From positions 62,001 to 126,000 of the forward strand of contig NZ_CADCST010000102.1 in assembly GCF_902804485.1 (NCBI RefSeq): a DNA stretch of 64,000 nucleotides, given 5' to 3'. A program made the translations under genes and the position numbers. The notes under the pieces are model-generated. The model was not told the origin of the DNA and did no database searches. It worked only from the letters and a program-made list of their open reading frames with translations. The stretch is from Flavobacterium collinsii (GTDB lineage: Bacteria; Bacteroidota; Bacteroidia; Flavobacteriales; Flavobacteriaceae). The first letter of the stretch is position 1. Each line of letters begins with the position of its first letter. Positions 17,765-27,500 of the stretch are shown in pieces.

Positions 17765-19198
17765 TTATCTAGTACCTCCAGCCCACCAAACTTTTTCTTT
17801 GTATACATAAGAACCGTCTCCGTAAAGCTCCTTAATGTTTGAATTCGTAACAACGTCAGATTGACCGTAAGCAAATCTTTGTGGGAACAATTCAGGTTTT
17901 GGATTTACCATAGGAATAAAACTTCCGTTACCCATTGCATGTAAACGTCTGATGTCGTTATAAGATTCGATACCTTCGTTTTCGTAGAAAGAAATATGTT
18001 TTTCTACCATTATTTTTTTCAATAAAGCATCACCAGTTAATACTCCTATTGAAGCAGTATAAGTATTAGCCTGAGATGCCGTAAAAGTAACCGCTTGTTT
18101 TTTAGTATAAGCCGCTTTAATGGCATCATTCATAGTAGCTTGTGCTTCAGGTAGACCTAATCTGGCCTGAGCTTCAGCTTTCAGGAATAATAATTCATGG
18201 TAGCTTAACAAGTAAATTGGATTTGCTTCACTCATAAGAGCTGAGATAGAATATGTATCTTGTAATTCGATGTCTTCTATTGAATTGTCAAAAGGACGTA
18301 CTACACCATTCTTTTTTGTAAAAAATGAAACTGTACGAGCGTCTGTCGGCCCGTTAGCAATCATAGTATCGTAAAAGCTTTTAGCGACACATAAAGCACC
18401 TCTGTTTAATTCGAATCTAGCGAAAGGATTTGGAACACCTTTGCCTACAAGTTTAAGTTCGTCATCTGCATTAGCAAAAGAAGTATTTACGTAGTTTATT
18501 ACACCTTGATAATCAGCTTTTCTAAGGGATAATCTCATGGTGTATCTGGCTAATAGTCCATTGGCTGCTTTTATCCATTTTGCTGAGTTTCCATTGTAAA
18601 TAGGATCTTGTGCGAGTAAACTGGCGTATGTTGATGTTTTGTTTAGATTAGCAATACCTTCATTCAGGTTTTTAAAGATATCTAAATAAATAGCCTCTTG
18701 TTTGTCTGCTTTTGGCTGAAAAATTGCTCCCGGTTTTGTGGCTTCTGTGTAAGGAACATCTCCAAAAAGATCAGTAAGAACGGCTGTGTTATAAGCCTTT
18801 AAGATTTGAGCTACACCTAATGTTTGGAAGTTTCCTTTTTCTTCTCCAACAGTACATTTGTCAATAATGATATTCAACTCTCTTATTTGTCTGTAAATGT
18901 TGTTCCAGCTGTTATTGTAAGTTGTTGATGATTGTAGATCGCTTGTTCTGATCTGTGCTCTGTACATTTGGTTGTGATTTCCTGCACTTAGTTCAGAGTA
19001 TAAACCAGCATAGAATGAGTTGTCAGCACCTGTTACTGAGAAGGCAGAATTGATCATAACATCCGTAATAATTAAACGGGTAGCCATATCTGCAGGATTG
19101 TTTACATTCTTATTTATCTCATCCATTTTGTCTTCAGAACAAGCTTGGAATAAGAATAAAGCCATTAAAGCTGTTATTGTTATTTTTATATTTTTCAT
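17765..19198 (-). CDS. SusD/RagB-type outer-membrane lipoprotein (pair 2)
   Basis: A 477-residue lid lipoprotein. Lipobox LFQAC is followed by the acidic CSEDKMDEI, fitting surface export. Family marks are VNNPADMATRL, the TDLFGDVPYTEATKPG motif (near 140), NGLLARYTMRLSLRK, and a C-terminal VYKEKVWWAGG. It lies 14 bases after its SusC partner and is followed by a terminator. It is distinctly different in sequence from the other two SusD proteins, consistent with another ligand. Confidence 0.9.
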   Translation of the reverse strand: MKNIKITITALMALFLFQACSEDKMDEINKNVNNPADMATRLIITDVMINSAFSVTGADNSFYAGLYSELSAGNHNQMYRAQIRTSDLQSSTTYNNSWNNIYRQIRELNIIIDKCTVGEEKGNFQTLGVAQILKAYNTAVLTDLFGDVPYTEATKPGAIFQPKADKQEAIYLDIFKNLNEGIANLNKTSTYASLLAQDPIYNGNSAKWIKAANGLLARYTMRLSLRKADYQGVINYVNTSFANADDELKLVGKGVPNPFARFELNRGALCVAKSFYDTMIANGPTDARTVSFFTKKNGVVRPFDNSIEDIELQDTYSISALMSEANPIYLLSYHELLFLKAEAQARLGLPEAQATMNDAIKAAYTKKQAVTFTASQANTYTASIGVLTGDALLKKIMVEKHISFYENEGIESYNDIRRLHAMGNGSFIPMVNPKPELFPQRFAYGQSDVVTNSNIKELYGDGSYVYKEKVWWAGGTR

Positions 19199-19212
19199 TT
19201 GATTTTTTTTAA

Positions 19213-22200
19213 TTAAAAGGTAAAGTTCAATCCAAAACCAATGCTCTTCGTTTGTGGCATTGTGAATTGTTCGAATCCACCAGAGAAGTTGTTGTTTCCT
19301 TGTGTCGCTTCAGGATCTAGGTTTGGCATTTTAGACCATAGCAAAATGTTTCTTGCAAAAACAGAAGCTCTAAGGTCGACAGTATTGTCGAGTAACTTAG
19401 GGAACTGGTATCCTAAAGTAACTTCTCTTAATTTTACGAAACTCGCGTCAAAAACAGCTGATTCCGCAATATCACTTAGTCTGCGTTGCAATGCCTGATG
19501 TCCGTTCGGATCAGCTGCGCCTCCTATTGCAATGTCGTTTGGTGTCCCGTCCGCTTTAACACCAGGATAGATATATTGAGAATCTCTGTCAGCTGTTCTT
19601 GCATCTACTCCGTAAAAGTTCATTAAGCTGTTTGAACCGCTATACATTTTTCCTCCGTTTTTCCAATCCACAACTGCTCCTAAAGAAACTCTTTTGTAGG
19701 TGAACTGTGTAGAACCACCTAAAGTGAATTTAGGGGCAACTTCTCCTAGTACTTTAGGTTTGCCATCTCTTGTAGGAAGTCCTTTGCTGTCTACAATGAT
19801 ATTGTTATTGGCGTCTCTTGCGAAACCATCACCAAAGATAACCGGGAAACGGTCTCCTACACTAGCTCTAAGTTGTGGGGTTGTAAATCCACCTAAAAAA
19901 ATGTTGTCTACACCGTCTTTTAAAGCCAGTACTTTACTGTCAATTTGAGAATAGTTCACATTGAATGTCCAGTTAAAATCGGCAGTACGTACAGGATTAA
20001 CCATTAAGCTAAGTTCATGCACTGTTGTAAGCATTTTTCCGCCATTGGTTACAAGAGAACTAGCTCCTGAAGAACCAGCTAATGGAACATTGAAAATTTG
20101 GTTTGTTGAATTTTGTTCAGAGTAAGTATAATCAAGTCCAATTCGGTTGTTGAAAAGTTTTACATCAGCACCTACTTCATACGATTTTGTATTTTGTGGT
20201 TTTAAATTTGGGTCATATAATGTAGTGTTAGGAATAAAGGAGCTAACACCGTCTAAAGGATACTGTATTGGATTTACAGACCAGAACCCACCACTATAGG
20301 ATGGTGTTGTGTAAGAGTTTCCAATGTAGTCTCCTGATTGTCCTACTTCAGCGATCGATCCTCTTAGTTTGGCATATGAAAGAACTGAGCCGCCTTTTAA
20401 GCCCTCTAGTTCTGTTAGTACAAAACCTAAAGAGGCTGATGGGTAGACGAAATCTCTATTGTTTCTAGGCATATTAGAAGCAATGTCTTTACGGATAGTA
20501 CCACTCAGGAAAATCATGTTTTTATAGGAAAATTCAGCGTTGCTAAAAAAGCCGAGAGTACGAACTTGTCTACGGGTTTCTATTGATGATACTGTCCTTG
20601 CATTGGCAATTGTTGGCCAGCCGCCAAAGTTTAAATTGATTCCAGTATCCTCATAAATTTTGTTGTTTCGATGGTTGTACTCGTTTCCTACTAAAATATT
20701 GAAGTTAAAGTCATCAGTGATGTTTAAGTTGTAGTTTAAGGTGAATAAAGAGTTAATCACATCTTGAGTTGTACCTGTAAGTTCTACACTACTACTTTTT
20801 CCTGATAAATCAAGTTTGTTTCCAAATTCAAAAATATCTCTATAGTTAGTTGTCCAGGAATCTACACCAGCTTGATATTTAACAGTAAGTTTTTGACTTC
20901 CGTCTTCACTAATAACCGGGGAGTATTGAATATAGGCGTTCCCGTAAACACGATTTGTTTTTTCGCTAAACTCATTGTTTTTAGCTGCCCAGTAAGGATT
21001 GTTGAAGTTAGTTGGTCTGAAATAGATTTGATCGTACGGGTTTGTTGGCGAAGCATAACCATTTCCTTTTAAGTCGTAACTTCTTGGAGCTGAAAATACT
21101 CCGGCAATTGCACCATCATTTGCAGAGGTACTTTTGTTTATTTTGGTTTGTACATAGTTAAAGGAGAAACCGGTTTTCCATTCGTTACTTAGTTTAGTAT
21201 CTACAACCGCTTTCGCAGTGTATCTGTTCATGCCAGTTTCAGGGATGATACCGTCTTGTTTTGAAGTTCCTACACCGAATGAATAGTTTGTTTTTTCTGT
21301 TGACTGAGCAATATTCAAGGAGTTATTTATTGTTACTCCAGTATTGAAGAAGTCATTAATATTGTCATAAGCCTGAGGTGCAACCCATGGGTCTAATCCT
21401 GCTTTTGCTCTTTGTGGAACATAATATTTACCGGGCCTTAAAACTCCACCATTTAAAGCATTACTTACATTACCGCCATATTTAAGATCATTTGGCAATT
21501 CTGAAATTTTAGGTCCCCAGTTCATTGAAGAGTTTGGATCAAATACTCCGTTTGTACCTTGTGCATACTCATTTTGAGTACTTGGTTTTTTTGAAATGGT
21601 TTCAAAACTTGTAGAAGTGTTAAACGTAATAGTTGGCTTGCCACTTTGAGCTAGATTTTTCCCGCTTTTTGTAGTAATTAAAATTACACCATTTGAGGCT
21701 CTAAGCCCGTATAAAGCTGATGCAGCCTGTCCTTTTAAAACGTTGATAGACTCAATTTCGTTAGGGTCGATATCCACTGCTCTGTTAGCAACGTCAGCTC
21801 CGCTAACTCCATTTCCAGTGCTGAAATCTGCTTGCGATGTTACTGGCATACCGTCAATAACGTATAATGGAGTGTTATTTCCTGTGAAAGAACGGGCACC
21901 ACGGATTACAATTTGTGATGAAGCTCCTGGAGCACCACTAGAAGGAGTGATTTGTACACCGGCTAGTTTACCTTGTAAAGCACCAGAAAGACTGTTGTTG
22001 TTTGCTCTTGTAATGTCTGCTGCCTTCACTTCTTGTGTAGCATATCCAAGGGCACGTGCACTTTTCTTAACGCCTAATGCCGTAACTACCACACTTTCCA
22101 ATTCTACTGAATCGTCTTTTAGTTTTGCATTAACCGTAGTAGCGCTAGCTGAAACTTCTTGGGCTTTCATCCCAATGTAGCTAAAAACTAATACTTGATT

Positions 22201-22401
22201 TGGTGCTGCTTTGATAGAGTATTTTCCATCAAAATCTGTTTGTGTTGCTGTCTTTGTTCCTTTAACTAATACACTAACACCCGGTAAAGGTATTCCTGCA
22301 TTGTCAGAAACTGTTCCAGAAACAGCTCTTTCTTGCGCGAACGTAAGTTGCGCAACTAGTACTAAGAAAAGTACTAAGAATCCATTGAACTTTAGTTTCA
22401 T
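19213..22401 (-). CDS. SusC/RagA-type TonB-dependent outer-membrane transporter (pair 2)
   Basis: A transporter of 1062 residues with the same order as its neighbours: signal peptide (1-22), carboxypeptidase-regulatory-like domain (VSGTVSDNAGIPLPGVSV), plug (IVIRGARSFTGNNTPLYVID and VLKGQAASALYGLRASNGVI) and a barrel ending SIGFGLNFTF. The N-terminal 85 residues closely match SusC 1, the rest much less. It is transcribed from its own conserved leader and followed after 14 bases by SusD 2. Confidence 0.94.
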   Translation of the reverse strand: MKLKFNGFLVLFLVLVAQLTFAQERAVSGTVSDNAGIPLPGVSVLVKGTKTATQTDFDGKYSIKAAPNQVLVFSYIGMKAQEVSASATTVNAKLKDDSVELESVVVTALGVKKSARALGYATQEVKAADITRANNNSLSGALQGKLAGVQITPSSGAPGASSQIVIRGARSFTGNNTPLYVIDGMPVTSQADFSTGNGVSGADVANRAVDIDPNEIESINVLKGQAASALYGLRASNGVILITTKSGKNLAQSGKPTITFNTSTSFETISKKPSTQNEYAQGTNGVFDPNSSMNWGPKISELPNDLKYGGNVSNALNGGVLRPGKYYVPQRAKAGLDPWVAPQAYDNINDFFNTGVTINNSLNIAQSTEKTNYSFGVGTSKQDGIIPETGMNRYTAKAVVDTKLSNEWKTGFSFNYVQTKINKSTSANDGAIAGVFSAPRSYDLKGNGYASPTNPYDQIYFRPTNFNNPYWAAKNNEFSEKTNRVYGNAYIQYSPVISEDGSQKLTVKYQAGVDSWTTNYRDIFEFGNKLDLSGKSSSVELTGTTQDVINSLFTLNYNLNITDDFNFNILVGNEYNHRNNKIYEDTGINLNFGGWPTIANARTVSSIETRRQVRTLGFFSNAEFSYKNMIFLSGTIRKDIASNMPRNNRDFVYPSASLGFVLTELEGLKGGSVLSYAKLRGSIAEVGQSGDYIGNSYTTPSYSGGFWSVNPIQYPLDGVSSFIPNTTLYDPNLKPQNTKSYEVGADVKLFNNRIGLDYTYSEQNSTNQIFNVPLAGSSGASSLVTNGGKMLTTVHELSLMVNPVRTADFNWTFNVNYSQIDSKVLALKDGVDNIFLGGFTTPQLRASVGDRFPVIFGDGFARDANNNIIVDSKGLPTRDGKPKVLGEVAPKFTLGGSTQFTYKRVSLGAVVDWKNGGKMYSGSNSLMNFYGVDARTADRDSQYIYPGVKADGTPNDIAIGGAADPNGHQALQRRLSDIAESAVFDASFVKLREVTLGYQFPKLLDNTVDLRASVFARNILLWSKMPNLDPEATQGNNNFSGGFEQFTMPQTKSIGFGLNFTF

Positions 22402-22530
22402 TTTTAAATATTTTGAATTAGTGCGACAAAAATCTTAATAATTAGTTAATATACCTAATCAAAAAAGTTTTTTTTTCAATGAAACGGCAGTTTTACTGAC
22501 AGGAATTATTTTTTTATCGTTAAAATGCAT
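22402..22530 (-). promoter_or_regulatory. Conserved leader/promoter region of SusC pair 2
   Basis: Same order of blocks as upstream of SusC 1 (TTGAATTAGT, CTTAATAATTAGTTAAT, T run, CGTTAAAAT, with the CGTTAAAAT block 118 bases from the start codon in both). The palindromic core of SusC 1 is replaced here by a short CAGT/ACTG repeat. The rest of the 314-base gap holds only the terminator of pair 3. Confidence 0.55.
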
Positions 22531-22658
22531 TCGAAATTGCATAATTCATTGTTTTTTACTTAAAATGAAACTAATGTTTTAATTTGTACCGGCTGAATTA
22601 AGTGTTAAAATTTATAAGATGGGCTGTAGATTTTGGTTTTTTCTACGTTTTCAACAAA

Positions 22659-22685
22659 AAAACCACCCATTTTCAGGGTGGTTTT
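22659..22685 (-). terminator. Terminator after the third SusCD pair
   Basis: AAAACCACCC (22659-22668) pairs with GGGTGGTTTT (22676-22685) around a 7-base loop. A seven-base A run (22656-22662) gives a T tail on the minus strand. Confidence 0.88.
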
Positions 22686-22715
22686 GTGTTAAATTATGTT
22701 ATTTTATAGTATTTC

Positions 22716-24218
22716 CTATTTATCCCAAAAAATCTTGGTGGTTAGTTTGTCTCCTCCAATTGAAGTTGCTGCAGCATTGTAATTTGTTGCGTTTAGTGTT
22801 TGTTCTCTAATAGGGTAGGCCATTCTGGAGGGTATTTGTCCTCCGGCTGCCGCATCTGCAGATGCTGGTGGTGTTAGGACAGGGAAGTTTAATCTTCTGG
22901 TTGATGTCCAGCCTTCAAAACCTCTGTTAAACAAAGCATACCATGCTTGCTCTCCTACTTTTTGTTGCCAAGTTCCTGTAGCCGTAGCATAAGCAACGGC
23001 TGGTTGAGCAAGGTAGGCATTGGCGTCTGTTGATGAAACGCCCCAGTCTTCCATAGAGGCTAGAATTGCTGCGTTGTAATGTGATGTAATGGTGCCTCCA
23101 ACTGCAACACCTCTCCCTGAAGCTTCTGCTAACAAAAATTCTACTTCTGCATAGTCTAATAAAGTACCGCTGAAATCTGGTGCTTTGATTTTATCACTTG
23201 CATGAGTATATTTTGACTGTGAATTTTTTACTCCAACGATTCCTCCTCTATAACCTGTTACAGTTATTAGTTCATCTGCAGCATTTGTATCTTTGTATGT
23301 TGGTTTGAAATAAGGTGTTTTTCTTGGGTCGTTTAATGTAACTAAAGCATCTACAAATGGTTTCGCAACTACAAAATCGTTTCTGCCTGAGAATACCATA
23401 TCTACATATAGTGGGTTGGTATTTGGGAGGTTTAGCATATAGGGTAATTTTGCATTATCTGCATTTGATTTGAAGCCTCCTGCTGCACCAGATATAATTG
23501 TTGCGTCGGCAATTGCCGCTTCAAGACCTGATGCTTTTAGGTTTATACCTAGTTTTAGTTTTATGCTATTTGCAAATTTGATCCAGGCATTCAGGTTGTC
23601 TTTGTATATAACTTCAGCGCTTCCAAATGCAGGTTTTGAAGTGTCTAGGTCTGCAATGTCTTTGTTTAGTCGTACGATTAAATCTTTGTAGATGTCTACT
23701 GCTTTATCATATTTAGGTAGGTAATCGCCAGCTCCTAATAGTGATTCCGAATATGGAACATCTCCATAAGTATCTACTAAAATTTGATACGTATATACCA
23801 TTAAAATGTCAATTAAGATCAATTGATTTTTTTGGGTTATTGTTTTTTTTGTGAACTCCGGGTCTGTAGGCGAGATTACTTCTTTCTCTAAAAAACCTTT
23901 TGCCTGAGCTAGATCAGCAAGTGCTCCTGCATAAAGTCTGTCCCAGTGATTGTCTGAAATTTTACGAGTCACCCAATTGTAATTAGATTCGTCTAAATAG
24001 GTAGTCTCAGTCCATTGCTGATTGACTAATCTAAATATGTTTCTGTTTACGTTGGTATTGATAAGTTGTTCTGTTAGACTTTTTTCGGCATTTGTGAATA
24101 AAGTGCTTGCGGGTACTACAGAAGGATTTTTTACATCTATATTTAAGTCTGTTAGGCTGCTATCGTCACAAGAAACTGTGAGTAGCATGATTCCTAAAGC
24201 ATATATTAATTTTTTCAT
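22716..24218 (-). CDS. SusD/RagB-type outer-membrane lipoprotein (pair 3)
   Basis: A 500-residue lid lipoprotein with lipobox LTVSC and an acidic mature start CDDSSL. Marks of the family are VKNPSVVPASTLFTNAEKSL, the VDTYGDVPYSESLLGAGDYL motif (near 150), WIKFANSIKLKLGINLKAS, and a C-terminal STRRLNFPVLTPP. It starts 12 bases after SusC 3. The WTSTRRLNFPVLTPP ending resembles SusD 1, suggesting pairs 1 and 3 are the closer relatives among the lids. Confidence 0.9.
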   Translation of the reverse strand: MKKLIYALGIMLLTVSCDDSSLTDLNIDVKNPSVVPASTLFTNAEKSLTEQLINTNVNRNIFRLVNQQWTETTYLDESNYNWVTRKISDNHWDRLYAGALADLAQAKGFLEKEVISPTDPEFTKKTITQKNQLILIDILMVYTYQILVDTYGDVPYSESLLGAGDYLPKYDKAVDIYKDLIVRLNKDIADLDTSKPAFGSAEVIYKDNLNAWIKFANSIKLKLGINLKASGLEAAIADATIISGAAGGFKSNADNAKLPYMLNLPNTNPLYVDMVFSGRNDFVVAKPFVDALVTLNDPRKTPYFKPTYKDTNAADELITVTGYRGGIVGVKNSQSKYTHASDKIKAPDFSGTLLDYAEVEFLLAEASGRGVAVGGTITSHYNAAILASMEDWGVSSTDANAYLAQPAVAYATATGTWQQKVGEQAWYALFNRGFEGWTSTRRLNFPVLTPPASADAAAGGQIPSRMAYPIREQTLNATNYNAAATSIGGDKLTTKIFWDK

Positions 24219-24230
24219 TTTATTTCTGTA

Positions 24231-27200
24231 TTAAAATTTGAACGTTAAGTTAAAACCAATATCTCTGGTTGTTGGAAGTGATCCAACTGAATAACCTCTA
24301 GAGCTATTTCCTGAAGACAATCCGCTTTCTGGGTCTGCGTATGGTAGATTTTTACTGATTATCCATAAGTTCGAACCAACTAAGCTTGCTGATGCTGAGC
24401 TTAAGAATGTATTTTCGAACATGCTTTTAGGGAAGTTATAAGTGATAGATACTTCTCTTAATTTAACAAAAGAGGCATCGTAGATGAAGGCCTTGTTTGG
24501 AGCAGCTTGATATCCCAGGCTGTTTGCGATCGATCCGCCTTTTGTTTTTACTGTATTTGGAGTTCCGTTAGGGGCAACACCTTCATTTAATAGTCCATTT
24601 TCTCTGATGTCTCCTACAGCAGTTTCTCTGTAAAGTCCGGATGCAAGACCGTAATACATATCCAGTGAGTAAATATCTCCTCCTTTTTGAGTGTCAATTA
24701 AAAATCCGAAAGTTAAATTTTTGTAAGTGAATTTGTTTCTGACACCACCGATCCAGTCCGGAGTAATATTTCCGATTACGTTATTTGAACTTGTGGTAAT
24801 CATGTATTTTCCTGTAGCTTGATCAATGGTAGGTTGTCCGTTTGTATAAACGAAGTCAGTTCCTTTAAGTGTGCCATAGGCTTCTCCTGGTGCAGCATTA
24901 ACAGTGACACCGCCCTGAAATGTTCCAAGTTGAAGATTGTCAAGTCCATTTGGTAGTGAAATAACTCTACTTCTGTTGTTGGACCAGTTTACAATAATTT
25001 CCCAGCTGAAATCTTTTGTTTTGATTGGAGTTCCGTTTAATTGAATTTCAAATCCTCTGTTTTCTATGTTTCCACCATTTACTAGTCCGTTTGTGTAACC
25101 AGAACCTGAAGAAACTGCAGCTGCAACAATCTGATCAACTGAGTTTGTTTTGTAGTAAGTGATGTCAAAACCTAAACGTCTGTTTAATAAGCTTGTTTCT
25201 AAACCAACTTCGAATGATTTTGTTCTCTCAGGCTTAAGATCTGGATTTTTGTTAATACTACGGAATGGAAGTAATAATGAGTTTGTGTAAAGAGGTTGTC
25301 CTTGGAAATTGGAAACTCTTGTATAAGTATTATTTAGTTGAAGTGCGTCTGCATCATTTCCAACTTCGGCATAATTGACTCTGAATTTCCCTAGATTTAA
25401 CCAGTCTGCCTTTACTACGTTTGAGAAAAGGAATGATCCCGAAATTGCAGGATATACATAAGAGTTGTTGTTATCTGGTAATGTAGATGAAACGTCTCTT
25501 CTGATAGAAGCATCTACAAAATAAGTATCTAAATAACCAACAGAGGCCTGAGCGTAGATACCATTAACTCCTGAAGATACTTTTGCTTCTCTTGGGAACG
25601 GAAGGTCTAAGCGTGAATTTGATAAAGCGTAAATTCCGGGAACTACTAATCCTCCAACTGTTGAAGAAAGTACATTGTCTCTTTTGTTGCGTCTTATGTT
25701 TGTTCCGATAACTCCATTTAGGCTAATGTTTTCACCGATTTTTTTATTGAAATTCAACATGAAATCGTAATTAATTTCTTGAAAATTAATGTCGTTTCTT
25801 TGGTAGCCTGATGATTCGTTAACCGGAGAAAGGCCAAATCCTGAAGCTATTGATCCTACAGCTCTTCTTTCTTCTTGAAGTTGTTTGTAAGTGTCAATAG
25901 AAACTCTCCCTAGTGCACTTAGCCATGGGGCAATATCATAATTTAGAGAAGCGTAGCTAAATAAGCGGGTTCTGTCGTCAGAAGAGTAATTTTGATAACG
26001 GGTGAAGTACGGGTTGTCCCAATAGGCAGGTACTAAACCTGAAGGCTCCGTTGGGTCTTTCCAGTTCCATGTTACGTTTTGACCGCCTGATGCAAAGTAA
26101 ACATCTTTTTGAGCTTGTACGTCAGTGTTGGTTTGCCACCATTGTCTGAAATTGCCCAGGATGTTGTCATTGTAGCCAGTTGAGTTTCTACCAACGGTAC
26201 TTTGTAGGGTAACTGCTGCGTAGGCGTTAGCAGTAAGTTTGTCTGTAACTTTTTGACTAAATCTTGCGCTTATCTGATTTTTTTTCAATTCACTGTTTGG
26301 AAGGATACCAGTTTGATTGGTGTTAACATAGCTTAAAGATAAGCTTGATCTTTCTGTTGATTTTTCAAGTGCAATACTGTTAACGAAAGTGTGAGCATTG
26401 TTAAAGAAAGTTACAGGGCCATTTTTTGCAGCTGCCCATGGAGTGGCTTTTCCGTAGTTTGGTGAAAACGGTGTAAAAGCATCCCATTGATATACGGGTT
26501 GATTGTTGAAAGCGTCTCCGTCAGAAGCATCATTAGATGTGTCTACTGTGTCTGGTGTACCGGTTCCTAAAAATGATGATCCAAAGCCGTAACCAGATCC
26601 GTATCTGTCTTGATATTTAGGAAAAGTTGATTTGTCAATGCTTCCATTTGTGAATCCACTTGAAAAAGAAAATCCTATTTTGTTGTCATTTGATTTTCCT
26701 TTTTTTGTTGTTACCATTACAACTCCATTTGCAGCTCTGGATCCGTATAGTGCTGTTGCGGCAGCTCCTTTAAGGATGTTAATGCTTTCGATGTCTTCTT
26801 GATTGATGTCTGAAGCGTTGTTACCGTAATCATAACCACCGTTACCAATTTGCTGAGAAGAAACGTTTGAGTTTGAGTTGTCAATTGGCACCCCGTCAAT
26901 AACCCAAAGAGCCTGATTATTTCCTGTAAGTGATTTGTTTCCTCTGATTACAACGTTTGTAGAGCCTCCAAAGTTATTGTTTCTCTGAACTTCTACCCCT
27001 GCGGCTTTACCAGATAAGAGATTGGCAACGTTAGCGTTTCCGGCTCCGCCATTAACGTCTTTTCCGGAAATTTGTTGAGAGGCATATCCAAGAGATTTTT
27101 TTTCTCTTTTAATGCCCATGGCTGTAGTTACCACAACGCCTTCTAGTTGTTGGGCATCTCCAGATAACTTGGTGTTTACTTGTGATGAGCTTGCGGCAAT

Positions 27201-27446
27201 TTCTTGAGTCTTCATGCCGATGTAGCTAAATACTAAAATTTGACTTGTGGTTGCTTTGATGGAATATTTACCATCAAAATCAGTCTGTGTACCGGTTTTC
27301 GTTCCCTTGATTTGTACACTTACGCCTGGTAATGGCATACCTGCATCATCGGTAACGGTCCCCGAAACGGCTCTTTCCTGCGCAAAGGTTAGTTGCGCGA
27401 ATAGTACTAAAAGTAGTACTAAAAATCCATTGAACTTTGGTTTCAT
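24231..27446 (-). CDS. SusC/RagA-type TonB-dependent outer-membrane transporter (pair 3)
   Basis: A transporter of 1071 residues: signal peptide (1-22), carboxypeptidase-regulatory-like domain (VSGTVTDDAGMPLPGVSV), plug (VVIRGNKSLTGNNQALWVID and ILKGAAATALYGSRAANGVV) and a barrel ending DIGFNLTFKF. The N-terminus is again close to the other two SusC proteins. Its leader differs: the region upstream carries a tandem duplication that includes a decayed 3' end of the neighbouring Omp85-like gene. Confidence 0.94.
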   Translation of the reverse strand: MKPKFNGFLVLLLVLFAQLTFAQERAVSGTVTDDAGMPLPGVSVQIKGTKTGTQTDFDGKYSIKATTSQILVFSYIGMKTQEIAASSSQVNTKLSGDAQQLEGVVVTTAMGIKREKKSLGYASQQISGKDVNGGAGNANVANLLSGKAAGVEVQRNNNFGGSTNVVIRGNKSLTGNNQALWVIDGVPIDNSNSNVSSQQIGNGGYDYGNNASDINQEDIESINILKGAAATALYGSRAANGVVMVTTKKGKSNDNKIGFSFSSGFTNGSIDKSTFPKYQDRYGSGYGFGSSFLGTGTPDTVDTSNDASDGDAFNNQPVYQWDAFTPFSPNYGKATPWAAAKNGPVTFFNNAHTFVNSIALEKSTERSSLSLSYVNTNQTGILPNSELKKNQISARFSQKVTDKLTANAYAAVTLQSTVGRNSTGYNDNILGNFRQWWQTNTDVQAQKDVYFASGGQNVTWNWKDPTEPSGLVPAYWDNPYFTRYQNYSSDDRTRLFSYASLNYDIAPWLSALGRVSIDTYKQLQEERRAVGSIASGFGLSPVNESSGYQRNDINFQEINYDFMLNFNKKIGENISLNGVIGTNIRRNKRDNVLSSTVGGLVVPGIYALSNSRLDLPFPREAKVSSGVNGIYAQASVGYLDTYFVDASIRRDVSSTLPDNNNSYVYPAISGSFLFSNVVKADWLNLGKFRVNYAEVGNDADALQLNNTYTRVSNFQGQPLYTNSLLLPFRSINKNPDLKPERTKSFEVGLETSLLNRRLGFDITYYKTNSVDQIVAAAVSSGSGYTNGLVNGGNIENRGFEIQLNGTPIKTKDFSWEIIVNWSNNRSRVISLPNGLDNLQLGTFQGGVTVNAAPGEAYGTLKGTDFVYTNGQPTIDQATGKYMITTSSNNVIGNITPDWIGGVRNKFTYKNLTFGFLIDTQKGGDIYSLDMYYGLASGLYRETAVGDIRENGLLNEGVAPNGTPNTVKTKGGSIANSLGYQAAPNKAFIYDASFVKLREVSITYNFPKSMFENTFLSSASASLVGSNLWIISKNLPYADPESGLSSGNSSRGYSVGSLPTTRDIGFNLTFKF

Positions 27447-27500
27447 TTTTTCAATTATTTTGAATTAGTCTTACAATATTCTTAATAATTTGTTAATAAT
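27447..27500 (-). promoter_or_regulatory. Conserved leader of SusC pair 3
   Basis: It shares TTGAATTAGT near the start codon and the CTTAATAATTTGTTAATA block (from 27481) with the other SusC leaders. That block recurs at 27669 in the duplicated unit. Confidence 0.5.

Noticed and set aside
12774..27446. A complete polysaccharide utilisation locus
   Set aside because: There are SusCD pairs, but no glycosidase, lyase, sulfatase or sensor-regulator beside them; the substrate is not predictable.
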